This document shows positions 40,701 to 48,662 of a DNA stretch of 64,000 bases, piece after piece. The translations under genes were made by a program, and so were the position numbers. The stretch is from Bradyrhizobium tropiciagri (GTDB lineage: Bacteria > Pseudomonadota > Alphaproteobacteria > Rhizobiales > Xanthobacteraceae), in assembly GCF_018130545.1 (NCBI RefSeq), contig NZ_JAFCKF010000001.1, forward strand, positions 1,178,001 through 1,242,000, in the 5' to 3' direction. Position 1 is the first letter of the stretch. The number at the start of each line of letters is the position of its first letter. Under the pieces are notes generated by a model, which was given only the letters and a program-made list of their open reading frames with translations, searched no databases and had not been told where the DNA came from.

Positions 40701-41238
40701 ACAGACCGACCACGGCGGCACAGATCCAGCCCATGTGGCTGGCACCCGCGACGAACAGGCCGCCCGCGATGGTGCCGATCAGGATTGCCATGAAGGTCGC
40801 GCCCTCGACCAGCGCGTTGCCGGTCGCGAGCTCGGACACCGACAGCTGGTCGGGCAAGACGGCATATTTCACCGGGCCGAACAGCGCGGCGACAACGCCG
40901 AACAGCGCCAGCGCGATGAACAGCAGTGGGATCGAATGGGTGAAGAAGCCGGCCGCGGCAAACGCCGCTGCGAAGATCTCGAAGAACTTCAGCCGGCGCG
41001 CGACGATGGATTTGACGTAGCGGTCGGCGAGCTCACCGCCGAGTGCCGACAGCACGAAGAACGGGAAGATGAACACCGCGCCCGCAAGCTGAACCAGCGC
41101 CGGCCCCTGCTCATTGGCGATGCCATACAGCAGCATGATGACCAGCGCGTTCTTCAGCACGTTGTCGTTCAGTGCCGAGCAGAACTGCGACCAGAACAGC
41201 GGCGCGAAGCGGCGGGACGTCATCAATTCCTTGATCAT
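37771..41238 (-). CDS. Three-domain phospholipid remodelling protein: LplT-like MFS, PlsC acyltransferase and acyl-ACP synthetase
   Basis: 1155 residues with AAGGA before the ATG. Residues 1-410 form an MFS transporter like the lysophospholipid flippase LplT (SRRFAPLFWSQFCSALNDNV). Residues 430-620 are a PlsC-type acyltransferase with NHVSLVDG near 453 (the HX4D motif) and FPEGR near 523. Residues 640-1130 are an AMP-forming acyl-ACP/acyl-CoA synthetase with FTSGSEGTPKGVVLSH near 795, YGVTETAPV and WHDTGD. Escherichia coli makes this machinery as LplT plus Aas; here all three parts are one polypeptide, which should import lysophospholipid and reacylate it at the inner membrane. It lies 288 bases downstream of a small ORF, near a TetR divergon. 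Confidence 0.92.
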   Translation of the reverse strand: MIKELMTSRRFAPLFWSQFCSALNDNVLKNALVIMLLYGIANEQGPALVQLAGAVFIFPFFVLSALGGELADRYVKSIVARRLKFFEIFAAAFAAAGFFTHSIPLLFIALALFGVVAALFGPVKYAVLPDQLSVSELATGNALVEGATFMAILIGTIAGGLFVAGASHMGWICAAVVGLSVLSWGFASRIPVTQPSAPDLPITKNPWTSTVRLLKSLYAEPRLWDGMVIVSWFWMVGAIVLSLLPALIKEGVGGTEGVVTLCLAVFAIGIAAGSLFAAQLSHVRPNIALVPIGAIVMGVIGLDLAWAIATTSLGKDVTAAAFAGSFGGFRMLADFFLFAFGGGLFVVPAFAAVQAWTAPSERARIIAAGNILQAGFMVVGAVFVGALQSIGLPIAWIFFGLAIASFGSVWFVLNKWGKEGVRDFGALLFRAMFRLEVRGMENLPPAGTRMLIAPNHVSLVDGPLLHATLPIDASFAVDTGIAKAWWAKPFLKMIKHYTMDPSKPLAARDLIKLVAAGEPVVIFPEGRITVSGSLMKVYDGTAMIADKADAVVVPVRIEGAQRSHLSYLKNGEIKRSWFPKVTISILPPVKLPVDQALRGKARRNAAGAALQDVMIDAMVQNAMLDQTLFEGLGHAYRDRETGKPIIEDALGTKLTYRKLILCAQVLSRKLEQGTSVGENVGVLLPNSAGVAVVFMALQTIGRVPAMLNFSAGPVNVLAAMKAAQVKTVLTSQAFIEKGKLDKLIAAIGQQARVVYLEDVRGGISLSDKIAGFRAGIAPRVARNANDPAVILFTSGSEGTPKGVVLSHRNILANAAQALARVDANANDKVFNVLPVFHSFGLTGGMMMPILGGIPIFMYPSPLHYRIVPELIYQTGATILFGTDTFLTGYARSAHAYDFRTLRLVIAGAEAVKERTRQIYMERYGIRILEGYGVTETAPVLAMNTPMANRQGTVGRISPLMQYRLDPVPGIEEGGRLSVKGPNVMIGYLRAENPGVLEPLPDGWHDTGDIVTVDAQGFIAIKGRAKRFAKIAGEMVSLSAVETMATTLWPQAMSVAVTLPDQRKGERIVLLTTQKDADRSAMQRQAKSAGASELAVPADIRVVDKVPLLGTGKTDYVGATALAKELAAAAPAPAPQADENTDATEAEPEARQQHVA

Positions 41239-41526
41239 GACCGGTTCCTTGGGTTAGCGCGCATGGCGCTGGCAGGTCTGCGAGTTCGGGTGGCAGAGAA
41301 TGCTGAGGGTGGTGAAAATGACGGAGATGCCGCAGCCTTTAGTCTTTTCCGCAACGTATCGGTTCGAACCCGGGCGGATCGGCCGCACCGGAGCCGCCGG
41401 GACAATGCCCGGCAGAAATGTACGAGACCTTATTCAGGGTTGTAGCCGGTCGACCTTGAAACGAGTTCGCGAGGGACATGGTGAGTGCTTTGTTGAGGTT
41501 TCGGCGACAATTGGAGCCTGGGCGCT

Positions 41527-41784
41527 TCAGGTCAGTTCACTCAACCCACGGAACGGCGACCAGCGGCAGCGGCGCTGCTTGCAGCGGCCACCGCTCGAAG
41601 CTACCGGGCGCGGCGCGCGCCGATCCGCGCGCCGCTGCTCCAGGACGCCTGCGACGTCACAGGCACGGGCGATCCGCTCGATCGGCGCCATCGCCAGTGA
41701 GAGGATGCCGCGGCCAAAGCCCTTCACGAGCTCGATCGCGTCATCGACAAGGGTGGTGGTCAATTGAAGTGCTAGGGTCTGCAT
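41527..41784 (-). CDS. Small conserved-looking protein, function unknown
   Basis: 85 residues. Support comes from the start: AGGAGG sits eight bases before the ATG, the best Shine-Dalgarno in this part of the window, and the first half reads as an amphipathic helical protein (MQTLALQLTTTLVDDAIELV, KGFGRGILSLAMAPIERIA). The Arg-rich second half is less convincing. It diverges from the TetR gene and shares the operator-like palindromes, so it may be the immediate target, with the acyltransferase gene following in the same direction. Confidence 0.55.
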   Translation of the reverse strand: MQTLALQLTTTLVDDAIELVKGFGRGILSLAMAPIERIARACDVAGVLEQRRADRRAPRPVASSGGRCKQRRCRWSPFRGLSELT

Positions 41785-41806
41785 GTGAGTGGCCTCCTAT
41801 GCCAAC

Positions 41807-41851
41807 TTGAGCAACGCTCAAATTAGTAGCTCGAAAATGAACATTGTTCAA
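41807..41851. promoter_or_regulatory. Twin operator-like palindromes of the TetR divergon
   Basis: TTGAGC-AAC-GCTCAA (41807-41821) and ATGAAC-ATT-GTTCAA (41837-41851) share the pattern WTGARC-N3-GYTCAA. Their centres are 30 bases apart, close to three helical turns. The first lies between the two divergent starts, the second covers the TetR start codon. This arrangement fits cooperative autorepression by the adjacent TetR protein. Confidence 0.6.
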
Positions 41852-42457
41852 GAAGAATCGCGCCGGGACCGGAAAAAACTTCAGCGGCGCACCTTGCTGA
41901 TCGAGATCGCGCGCCGGTCCATCGCGACTAAAGGACTGAGATCATTGAAAGTTCGGGATGTCGCCGAAGCTGCCGGCTGCTCCATCGGGAGCGTTTATAA
42001 TGAATTCGGCGACTTCGACGGCCTGATCCTGACCGTGAACCGGGAGACCGTTCAGGCTCTGACCACGCGGCTCAAGGCGGTCCCAACAGACGATCCGCTG
42101 CGCCAGCTGCACGGGCTCGCCGACGCCTATCTCGGCTTCGCCAGCGAGCACGCCAATCTGCTGCGCTCGCTGTTCGAGCACCGGATGGAGGACGACCGGC
42201 CGTTTCCGGAAGATATCCTGGCGATGGTGATGGAGGCCTTCGCGCTGATGCATGCGCCGCTGGTGCGGCTGCTGCCCGATCGCGATCCCAGCGACGTCGC
42301 GCTGCTGTCGCGGATGATGTTCTCCGCGGTCCACGGCATCATCTCGCTGGGCCTCGAGGAGCGCATGGTCGCGGTGCCGCCGGAGCAACTGCGCGAGCGC
42401 CTCGCGCAGTTCGTCGACACGCATCTTGCGGGATTGGGCATCACACGCAGTGCATAG
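41837..42457 (+). CDS. TetR/AcrR-family transcriptional regulator
   Basis: 206 residues from the ATG at 41837; an upstream GTG in frame at 41789 would read through the palindrome and is less likely. The N-terminal helix-turn-helix is RDVAEAAGCSIGSVYNEFGD. The ligand-binding C-terminal domain (LRQLHGLADAYLGFASEHAN onwards) is typical of the WHG-like TetR subgroup. It diverges from the small ORF/acyltransferase direction and probably represses it and itself; given the neighbour, an acyl-CoA or fatty-acid ligand is a reasonable guess, no more. Confidence 0.9.
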   Translation: MNIVQEESRRDRKKLQRRTLLIEIARRSIATKGLRSLKVRDVAEAAGCSIGSVYNEFGDFDGLILTVNRETVQALTTRLKAVPTDDPLRQLHGLADAYLGFASEHANLLRSLFEHRMEDDRPFPEDILAMVMEAFALMHAPLVRLLPDRDPSDVALLSRMMFSAVHGIISLGLEERMVAVPPEQLRERLAQFVDTHLAGLGITRSA

Positions 42458-42508
42458 TCGCACGCGGGTGCGGACGACCTGCATGGCGACGATCGTCACC
42501 AACAACCG

Positions 42509-43063
42509 CTAATTTGGCACGATGCCGTGATCCTGCGGTGCAAGCCAGTTCGCAAATTCCGCCAGAGGATGCCACGTTCCGTGAGCAATCGGTGGCACGG
42601 ATGCAACAGCCGCGAAGACGATCAGCGACAAGCCAGCGACCAGCAACCATCGGGGAAACGCGGCCAAACGTGCTGCTGTGCCCCAGGACGTCGACGCCCC
42701 GCGCGGAGCGTTGTGCATTCCGTGATCATGTGCCGGCGGAATCGTTGCGGCGTCGAGCCGGTAGCCCCGGCGCGTCACCGTCTTGATGATGCGGTGGTCG
42801 TCATCGCGCAGCTTCAGGCGCAGCTCGCGGACACATTGGACCAGCGAATCATCCGAGACCGCGACATTGCCCCAGACTGCCGCGTGCAGATCCTGCTTGG
42901 AGATCAACCGCCCCGCATTGCTAGCAAGATGGCGGAGCACCGCGAATGACTTCGGCCTGAGATCAAGGTCGACGCCATCCACGCGCACAACGCCGCGGGC
43001 AAGGTCCAATACAAATGAATCAAATACCAAAACGGAATCAGTCGCCGGGTCCATAGAGGTCAC
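42509..43063 (-). CDS. Membrane-anchored winged-helix regulator, CadC/ToxR-like, short form
   Basis: 184 residues. Residues 10-105 form an OmpR/CadC-type winged helix (VDLDLRPKSFAVLRHLASNA, GNVAVSDDSLVQCVRELRLK, IIKTVTRRGYRL). A single membrane helix follows near 138-158 (RWLLVAGLSLIVFAAVASV) and only about 25 residues remain outside. Classical CadC/ToxR proteins carry a large periplasmic sensor there, so this version either senses through a partner or responds through the membrane helix. It diverges from a solute-binding protein gene, its likely target. Confidence 0.85.
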   Translation of the reverse strand: MTSMDPATDSVLVFDSFVLDLARGVVRVDGVDLDLRPKSFAVLRHLASNAGRLISKQDLHAAVWGNVAVSDDSLVQCVRELRLKLRDDDHRIIKTVTRRGYRLDAATIPPAHDHGMHNAPRGASTSWGTAARLAAFPRWLLVAGLSLIVFAAVASVPPIAHGTWHPLAEFANWLAPQDHGIVPN

Positions 43064-43205
43064 TCCATGCCCACAGACGGCACCAATCCAGCAAATTTAG
43101 CAGGAAATTCGTCGTTCTGTCACTTCTCGATCAGGACTTTCCTGCGGCGAAGCCGATAGTCACAAGCCGGCTCGGCGTCATTTCCGGACACGCGGGAGGT
43201 TGGCC

Positions 43206-44384
43206 ATGTCGAGGACGCGGTTTGCGGTGTTCGCTTTGGTCGCTCTGACGCTCGCGGTGGTGCAATCGGGACACGCGCGGGCGCAGGACGTCGTGAAGAT
43301 CGGACTGGTGATGCCGTTGACCGGCGTGCTCGGGCCGGTCGGCAAACAGGCGGTCGCCGGGGCGCGGCTCTACATGGCGCAGCATGGCGACATGGTGGCC
43401 GGTCGCAAGATCGAGTTGATCGTCCGGGACGATGCCAGCGTGCCCGACAATGCCAAGCGCATCGCGCAGGAGCTGATCGTCAACGACAAGGTCGCGATCC
43501 TCGGCGGCGGGCTGACGCCGAGCGTGCTGGCACTGGCGCCGCTGGTCACTGAGAGCAAGACGGCAACCGTCGTCATGGTGTCGGGCACGTCGATCGTAAC
43601 CGATCGGTCGCCCTATTTCGTGCGCACCAGCTGGACCCATGCACAGCAGGCCAGCGTGCTGGCGGATTGGGCGGCAAAAAACGGATCGAAGCGGGCCACC
43701 ATCATCGCGTCCGACTGGGCACCCGGACACGAGGCCGCCGGCGTGTTTTCGGCAAGCTTCACCGCGGCAGGCGGATCGATCGCCGAAACGCTGAAAGTGC
43801 CGCTGGCCAATCCCGACTTCGCGCCGTTCCTGCAGCGTGCGCGGGACAGCAATCCGGATACTTTGTTCATTTTCGTTCCGGCGAGCCAGGCCGCCATCCT
43901 CGCCAAGCAGTTTGTCGAGCGCGGGCTGGACAAGAGCGGGATCAAGCTCATCGGCCCCGGCGACATCGCCGACGACGAGGATCTGCCGGGAATGAGCGAT
44001 GCCATGATCGGCATGATCACGGCGGGGTTCTACTCCGCGGCGCATCCATCCGATCTGAACCGCGACTATGTCGCAGCGTTTCGCAAGGCCAACGCCAATG
44101 TCCGTCCGAACTTCATCAGCGTCAGCGCCTATGACGGCATGCATCTGATCTACGAGGGGCTGAAGGCGACCGGCGGCAAGACCAATGGCGAGGCACTGAT
44201 CGAAGCCATGAAGGGCATGGCCTGGGAAAGCCCGCGCGGCCCGATGTCGATCGACCCGAAGACGCGCGATGTCGTCCACGACATCTATATTCGCAGGGTC
44301 GAGAAGATCGGCGGCGAGCTCTATAGCGTCGAGCACGAGACGTTCAAGGCGGTCAAGGATCCTACCAAGATCGCGAACAAGTGA
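43206..44384 (+). CDS. ABC transporter substrate-binding protein, branched-chain amino acid type
   Basis: 392 residues from the ATG at 43206, six bases after GGAGG; a TTG two codons earlier would be too close to that site. Signal peptide RFAVFALVALTLAVVQSGHARAQ region, then DVVKIGLVMPLTGVLGPVGK, the family's usual mature start, and GGGLTPSVLALAPLVTESKT. It is the third orphan Peripla_BP_6 protein of the window; no permease genes are near. It shares its upstream region with the CadC-like regulator; GCAGGAAA and TTTCCTGC (43100-43145) form a spaced inverted repeat there. Confidence 0.9.
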   Translation: MSRTRFAVFALVALTLAVVQSGHARAQDVVKIGLVMPLTGVLGPVGKQAVAGARLYMAQHGDMVAGRKIELIVRDDASVPDNAKRIAQELIVNDKVAILGGGLTPSVLALAPLVTESKTATVVMVSGTSIVTDRSPYFVRTSWTHAQQASVLADWAAKNGSKRATIIASDWAPGHEAAGVFSASFTAAGGSIAETLKVPLANPDFAPFLQRARDSNPDTLFIFVPASQAAILAKQFVERGLDKSGIKLIGPGDIADDEDLPGMSDAMIGMITAGFYSAAHPSDLNRDYVAAFRKANANVRPNFISVSAYDGMHLIYEGLKATGGKTNGEALIEAMKGMAWESPRGPMSIDPKTRDVVHDIYIRRVEKIGGELYSVEHETFKAVKDPTKIANK

Positions 44385-44429
44385 GCAAAGCGGAGCGAAA
44401 CGAGCAAGGCCTGGCGTCGCCCTGACACC

Positions 44430-44849
44430 TCACGCACGCGCTCGCGCGATAGTGCCGGCGACGATCTGCATGGCGACGCCGAGCACCCAGCCGGCCATGA
44501 TGGCCGCGGTCCAGCCGATATCCGGCTCGCTGCGCAGCACGACGACACCGACCGAGAAGAACGCAACCATCGTCGCGAGGAAGGTGCCGATCGCGCTGAG
44601 CAGCTCCGCCGCGTCGATCTTGCGCGTCGATGCCGCATCCTTCGGATGGAACAGCTTTGGCGGCGTATCGATGCCGAGATAGAAGCCGATCGCACCGCCG
44701 AGCATCATGATCAGCAGGAACGCCTGCGAGGTCAGCGCCGATACGCTCGAGCCGACATGGATGGCGACGAACAGACCGCTCGCAGCTCCCGCCAGGGCAA
44801 GCCCGAAGCGCTCCAGGACATGGGCAAATTTTCTGACGCGGCTGCGCAT
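44430..44849 (-). CDS. Small integral membrane protein of unknown function
   Basis: 139 residues and four hydrophobic helices: near 16-32 (GLALAGAASGLFVAIHVG), 40-58 (AFLLIMMLGGAIGFYLGI), 84-104 (AIGTFLATMVAFFSVGVVVL) and 112-130 (AAIMAGWVLGVAMQIVAGTI), with a basic N-terminus and C-terminus. I recognise no family. It converges on the binding protein gene. The 234-base gap upstream, before the LLM oxidoreductase gene, shows nothing. Confidence 0.75.
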   Translation of the reverse strand: MRSRVRKFAHVLERFGLALAGAASGLFVAIHVGSSVSALTSQAFLLIMMLGGAIGFYLGIDTPPKLFHPKDAASTRKIDAAELLSAIGTFLATMVAFFSVGVVVLRSEPDIGWTAAIMAGWVLGVAMQIVAGTIARARA

Positions 44850-45083
44850 TGCTCTGCCTCATCAATGAATTGCGCCGCTGTCAGGCTAGGCCTTTTCGCA
44901 GCATCGCGATAGTCGCGCCTCACTCACATGACTGCGACCAGGTGGCGCTTCGCGGTTGCTGCAGGCCGCCGCAACCGCAACGAACCGTGCGATGCATTCC
45001 ATCTGTGCGTGACGCCGACCGTCCGCCGCAACCTGAAGCTTGCGGAGCAGCGTTGCCGCTGCCTCGAATTGCTCGCCCCAAGT

Positions 45084-46184
45084 CTACGCCGCGCGGCCGA
45101 CCGAGGCGTCGAGATGCTTCAGCTTCGGCAACACCTCCTGCTTCAGCAGCCGCAACGAATTGTGCCAGGCCTCCGGCTTGTGCTTGTAGTCGAAGCCGAA
45201 CACCAGCAGCACGCCGAAGCCGCCGACCTCCTGGTAGATCTTCTCGATCTTTTCGGTGACGGTGGCGGGTGAGCCGACGATCCAGTTGTTGCGCGCGCAA
45301 TATTCCACGGTGACGTCGCTGTCCGGCACGTCGGGCGAGGCTTTCAGATAATCCTTGAATCCAAAATGGCCGAGCAGCGGCAGGAAGTATTCGCCCATCA
45401 TCCGGCCCATCATGTCGCCGGTCGAGAGCTTCCACGCCTCCGCGTCGGTGTCGGCGACGAACACCTCGCGCACCATCCGCCAGTCCTTTCGGCTCGGCTT
45501 GCGGCCGGTCTTGGCGGCACCTGCTTCGACCGAGTCCCAGTGGCTGCCGACATAGGCCGGATTGAGGTTGAGGCTCATCGGGATGAAGCCGCGCTCGCCG
45601 GCGAGCTTCAGCGTGTCGGAATTCTTCGACAGGCCCGCGACCCCGATCGGCGGATGCGGCGCTTGCTGCGGCTTGATGTGCGGTTTGAGGAAATCGAACA
45701 TCGTGTCCGGCTTGGTCACCGTCCAGAACTTGCCCTTGTGGGTCCACGGCGCCGGATCGGTCCACATCTTCAGGATGATCTCGAGCGCCTCGCGGGTCAT
45801 GTCGCGGTTCTGGCCCGACATGCCGTCGACATTGAACATCGCCCAGTCGCTCGGCAGACCCGACGCGGCGACGCCGAAGTTCAATCGTCCGTTCGAGAGA
45901 TGATCGAGCATCGCGACGCGGTTGGCGAGCTCGGCCGGATGATGATACGGCAGCAGGAAGCCGCCGGGCCCGATGCGGATGTTCTTGGTCTGCAACAGCG
46001 CCTGCGCGATCAACAGATCGGGCGACGGATGCGGCTCCCAGGGCGCGGTGTGGTGCTCGCCGATCCAGGCTTCCTGATAGCCGAGCTCATCGAGCCAGCG
46101 CAGCACCTGCAGGTCCCAGTCGTGGCCCTCTTTCAATCCGCACTCCGGCGGATGCGACGGCATCGCGAAGTATCCGAGTTCCAT
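45084..46184 (-). CDS. LLM-class flavin-dependent oxidoreductase (bacterial luciferase-like)
   Basis: 366 residues from the ATG at 46184 (MELGYFAMPSHPPECGL), which follows GAGAGGAAA; a longer frame is not favoured. TIM-barrel luciferase-like monooxygenase with the typical QEAWIGEHHTAPWEP strand, RIGPGGFLLPYHHPAELANR and FGVAASGLPSD. Members use reduced FMN from a partner reductase to oxidise aldehydes, sulfonates, aminopolycarboxylates and others; the substrate is unknown here. The old yellow enzyme gene lies immediately upstream on the same strand. Confidence 0.9.
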   Translation of the reverse strand: MELGYFAMPSHPPECGLKEGHDWDLQVLRWLDELGYQEAWIGEHHTAPWEPHPSPDLLIAQALLQTKNIRIGPGGFLLPYHHPAELANRVAMLDHLSNGRLNFGVAASGLPSDWAMFNVDGMSGQNRDMTREALEIILKMWTDPAPWTHKGKFWTVTKPDTMFDFLKPHIKPQQAPHPPIGVAGLSKNSDTLKLAGERGFIPMSLNLNPAYVGSHWDSVEAGAAKTGRKPSRKDWRMVREVFVADTDAEAWKLSTGDMMGRMMGEYFLPLLGHFGFKDYLKASPDVPDSDVTVEYCARNNWIVGSPATVTEKIEKIYQEVGGFGVLLVFGFDYKHKPEAWHNSLRLLKQEVLPKLKHLDASVGRAA

Positions 46185-46271
46185 GGGTTTCCTCTCTTTG
46201 TTTGCTGCGTGTCTTGCGCACGCGTACGGAGAGTAGCTGCCCGAGCTGCGGCAGGACAATGGCTTTCGGGC

Positions 46272-46306
46272 GTAGCCCGGATGGAGCGAAGCTCCATCCG
46301 GGCTAC
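46272..46306. repeat. Perfect hairpin (GTAGCCCGGATGGAGC)
   Basis: Arms GTAGCCCGGATGGAGC and GCTCCATCCGGGCTAC pair over 16 bp around the loop GAA. On the plus strand AATTTTAG follows. It sits between two minus-strand genes, just past the old yellow enzyme stop, and is an interspersed hairpin of the type often found in these genomes. Confidence 0.9.
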
Positions 46307-46310
46307 AATT

Positions 46311-47423
46311 TTAGCGCGCCCCGAACGTGGTCTTGCCGAACAGCGCCTTCTGCGTCGAGGGCTGCGAGCGCCAATATTGCGGCGGCGCGCTCACCTCGCC
46401 GCCGAGCTCGGCGGCGGCGTGCCAGCCCCAGCGCGGGTCGTAGAGCATGCCGCGGGCGAGCGCGACCATGTCGGCCTTCCCCGTGGCGACGATCTCCTCC
46501 GCCTGCTTCGCTTCCGTGATCAGGCCGACTGCCATCGTGGTGACGCCGGTCGCCTCGCGCACCGCCTGCGCCGCCGGCACCTGATAGCCCGGCCCGAGCG
46601 GAATCTTCTGCAGCGCCGAGACGCCGCCGGACGAGACGTCCATCCAGTCGACGCCGCGCTTCTTCAACTCCTTGGTGAACTCGATGGTCTGCGCGACGTC
46701 CCAGCCGCCCTCGACCCAATCGGTCGCCGAGACCCGGACGCCGACCGGCTTGCGGTCGGGAAATGCCGCCCGCACGGCATCGAACACCTCGAGCGGGAAG
46801 CGCATCCGGTTCTCGAGCGAGCCGCCATAGCGATCGGTGCGCTTGTTGGCGAGCGGCGACAGGAATTGATGCAGCAGATAGCCGTGCGCGCTGTGCAGTT
46901 CGAGCGCGTCGATGCCGAGCCGCTCGGCGCGCTTCGCCGACGCGACAAAGGCCTCGCGGATGCGCTTCAGCCCGGCATCGTCGAGCGCCACCGGCGCCGC
47001 TTCCCCCTCCTTGTGCGGGACCGCGGATGGCCCGACCGTCTGCCAGCCGCCCTCGGCAATCGGGATCAACTGCCCGCCCTCCCACGGACGCTGGCTCGAT
47101 GCCTTGCGGCCGGCATGGGCGAGTTGCATCGCGACCGCCGCCTTCGAATGCTTGCGCACTGAGGCCAGGATCGGCTTCAGCGCTGCCTCGTTGGCATCGC
47201 TGTAGAGGCCGAGGCAGCCAGGCGTGATCCGCCCGATATCCTCGACATGGGTGGCCTCGATGCAGAACATCGCGGCGCCCGACAACGCCAGTGTGTTGAT
47301 GTGGGTGAAATGCCAATCATTGGCCGAGCCGTCGATCGCCGAATACTGGCACATCGGCGCGACCATGATCCGGTTGGAAAGTTTGAGGCCGCGCAGTTCG
47401 ATCGGGGAAAACAGGGTGCTCAT
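46311..47423 (-). CDS. NADH:flavin oxidoreductase, old yellow enzyme of the YqjM/xenobiotic reductase class
   Basis: 370 residues. FMN TIM barrel starting LFSPIELRGLKLSNRIMVAP, with the class-specific Cys in PMCQYS near 25 that tunes the flavin potential, HAGRKAS near 102, the substrate-binding HSAHGYLLHQFLSP and RYGGSLENR near 215. These enzymes reduce activated C=C bonds of enals and enones, and nitro compounds. A role in detoxifying electrophiles is likely; the physiological substrate is unknown. Confidence 0.92.
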   Translation of the reverse strand: MSTLFSPIELRGLKLSNRIMVAPMCQYSAIDGSANDWHFTHINTLALSGAAMFCIEATHVEDIGRITPGCLGLYSDANEAALKPILASVRKHSKAAVAMQLAHAGRKASSQRPWEGGQLIPIAEGGWQTVGPSAVPHKEGEAAPVALDDAGLKRIREAFVASAKRAERLGIDALELHSAHGYLLHQFLSPLANKRTDRYGGSLENRMRFPLEVFDAVRAAFPDRKPVGVRVSATDWVEGGWDVAQTIEFTKELKKRGVDWMDVSSGGVSALQKIPLGPGYQVPAAQAVREATGVTTMAVGLITEAKQAEEIVATGKADMVALARGMLYDPRWGWHAAAELGGEVSAPPQYWRSQPSTQKALFGKTTFGAR

Positions 47424-47552
47424 GCGGGGACATCCGGGATCGGGGAAAGGGCCCGCATAAGATAGAGGCGGCGGCCGCGATCACCAACAGGTCGGGGTGG
47501 CAGACCAGCTTGGACGCAGATCAGCAATGCGCTGACGCCCGCTCTGCGCAGA

Positions 47553-48659
47553 TCACTCTACCAGCGTGAATTGCAGCAGCAGGTTGCGCTGGATCAGGGA
47601 GAAATTGTCGTCCGAGATCATGGTCAGCACGGTCTCGCCCTCATCGGTGACATGGGCGTCGATGCCTTCCATGTTGTCGATCTCGTTACCGAGATCGGCG
47701 TTGAAGATGGCAGGGCCGTCAACCACGGCACCGGGCGCGATGTCGGACAGCGCGAGGCGACGGATGCGGATGCCGACGCCGCCAAGCCAGGAGAATTTCC
47801 GCTCCAGGATCAATAGATCGCCCGACGGCAGCAGCACCGCGTCGCTGATGTCGAAATTCTCGGTGCGGCGCACGCTGAACTGGCCCGGCGTCTTGCCGCC
47901 GACCAAAAAGGCCATCAGGTTGCCGCTCGGATCGAGCCCGCGCTCCGACATCGCGATCAGCGTGCCGGCCAGCGGCTGGCTCGCGGGCGTGGCTTTGGGC
48001 ATGACCTTGGGCACGAAGACCAGCGCCTCCAGCCCCTTGTTGATGGGGAGCTTCTTCGCCGCCGGCGGCAGCGGCACGACCTCGCCGCGCGCGCGGGTGA
48101 AGCCATTGGCGAAATCGTAGCGCAGCACCTGATTGACCCGCTCGAGCCCGACATAGGCAAACGAGCCGTCGAGCGCGAGCGATTCCGAATCGTACCAGCC
48201 GCGCGTCGCGGTGATCGGCCTGCCGTCGGCTCCCAATAGCGGCGCGGCCTCGACATCGTCGAGCCCGGCCAACTCGCGGCCGCGATAGACGATACGGCCG
48301 GTGAACCAGGTGCCCTGGTCACTGACCGCGATGAAGCGTTCGCCCCTGGCATCGAGCCGCAGCGCGGAGAGGCCGCCGAAACCGGAGAACGACGAGGTCA
48401 GGATCAGGCCACTGCGATATTCCAGCGCGCCGAACCGCACCCGCGCGCGATCGCGGATATCGAACGACGGCAGCGGCCGCGCGTTGACCTCGACCGCGGC
48501 GGGCTCATCGACGCGATGACGGCCCGGCCTGCCCGGTGGTCCCGGCGTCAGCGCGGGCTGGGTTGCGCCCTGCGCCTGCGCAAGACGCGGCAGCACAGCG
48601 GCCGACAGCCCCACCGCCACACCTTTCAGGATATGGCGGCGGCTAGGGGGTGAGCGCAT
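47553..48659 (-). CDS. Tat-exported esterase-like activity of phytase family protein
   Basis: 368 residues. The N-terminus SRRHILKGVAVGLSAAVLPR is a twin-arginine signal ending in LAQAQG. The rest matches the Phytase-like domain (PF13449): FGGLSALRLDARGERFIAVS, YDSESLALDGSFAYVGLERV and a late NIEG-like segment, DNMEGIDAHVTDEG. The family is a beta-propeller with esterase or phosphatase activity suggested for some members. Its start follows the cobT stop by three bases, so it is the last gene of the cobS-GNAT-cobT transcript, though a functional link to cobalamin is not evident. Confidence 0.88.
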   Translation of the reverse strand: MRSPPSRRHILKGVAVGLSAAVLPRLAQAQGATQPALTPGPPGRPGRHRVDEPAAVEVNARPLPSFDIRDRARVRFGALEYRSGLILTSSFSGFGGLSALRLDARGERFIAVSDQGTWFTGRIVYRGRELAGLDDVEAAPLLGADGRPITATRGWYDSESLALDGSFAYVGLERVNQVLRYDFANGFTRARGEVVPLPPAAKKLPINKGLEALVFVPKVMPKATPASQPLAGTLIAMSERGLDPSGNLMAFLVGGKTPGQFSVRRTENFDISDAVLLPSGDLLILERKFSWLGGVGIRIRRLALSDIAPGAVVDGPAIFNADLGNEIDNMEGIDAHVTDEGETVLTMISDDNFSLIQRNLLLQFTLVE

Positions 48660-48662
48660 GTC

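Noticed and set aside
39337-41445. Long plus-strand open frame over the acyltransferase gene
   Set aside because: The opposite strand carries three clear catalytic domains; the plus-strand peptide is Arg/Asp/Gly/His-rich noise.
43131-44336. 401-codon minus-strand open frame over the third binding protein
   Set aside because: Its peptide is typical antisense of a GC-rich gene, while the plus frame has a signal peptide and a Peripla_BP_6 fold.
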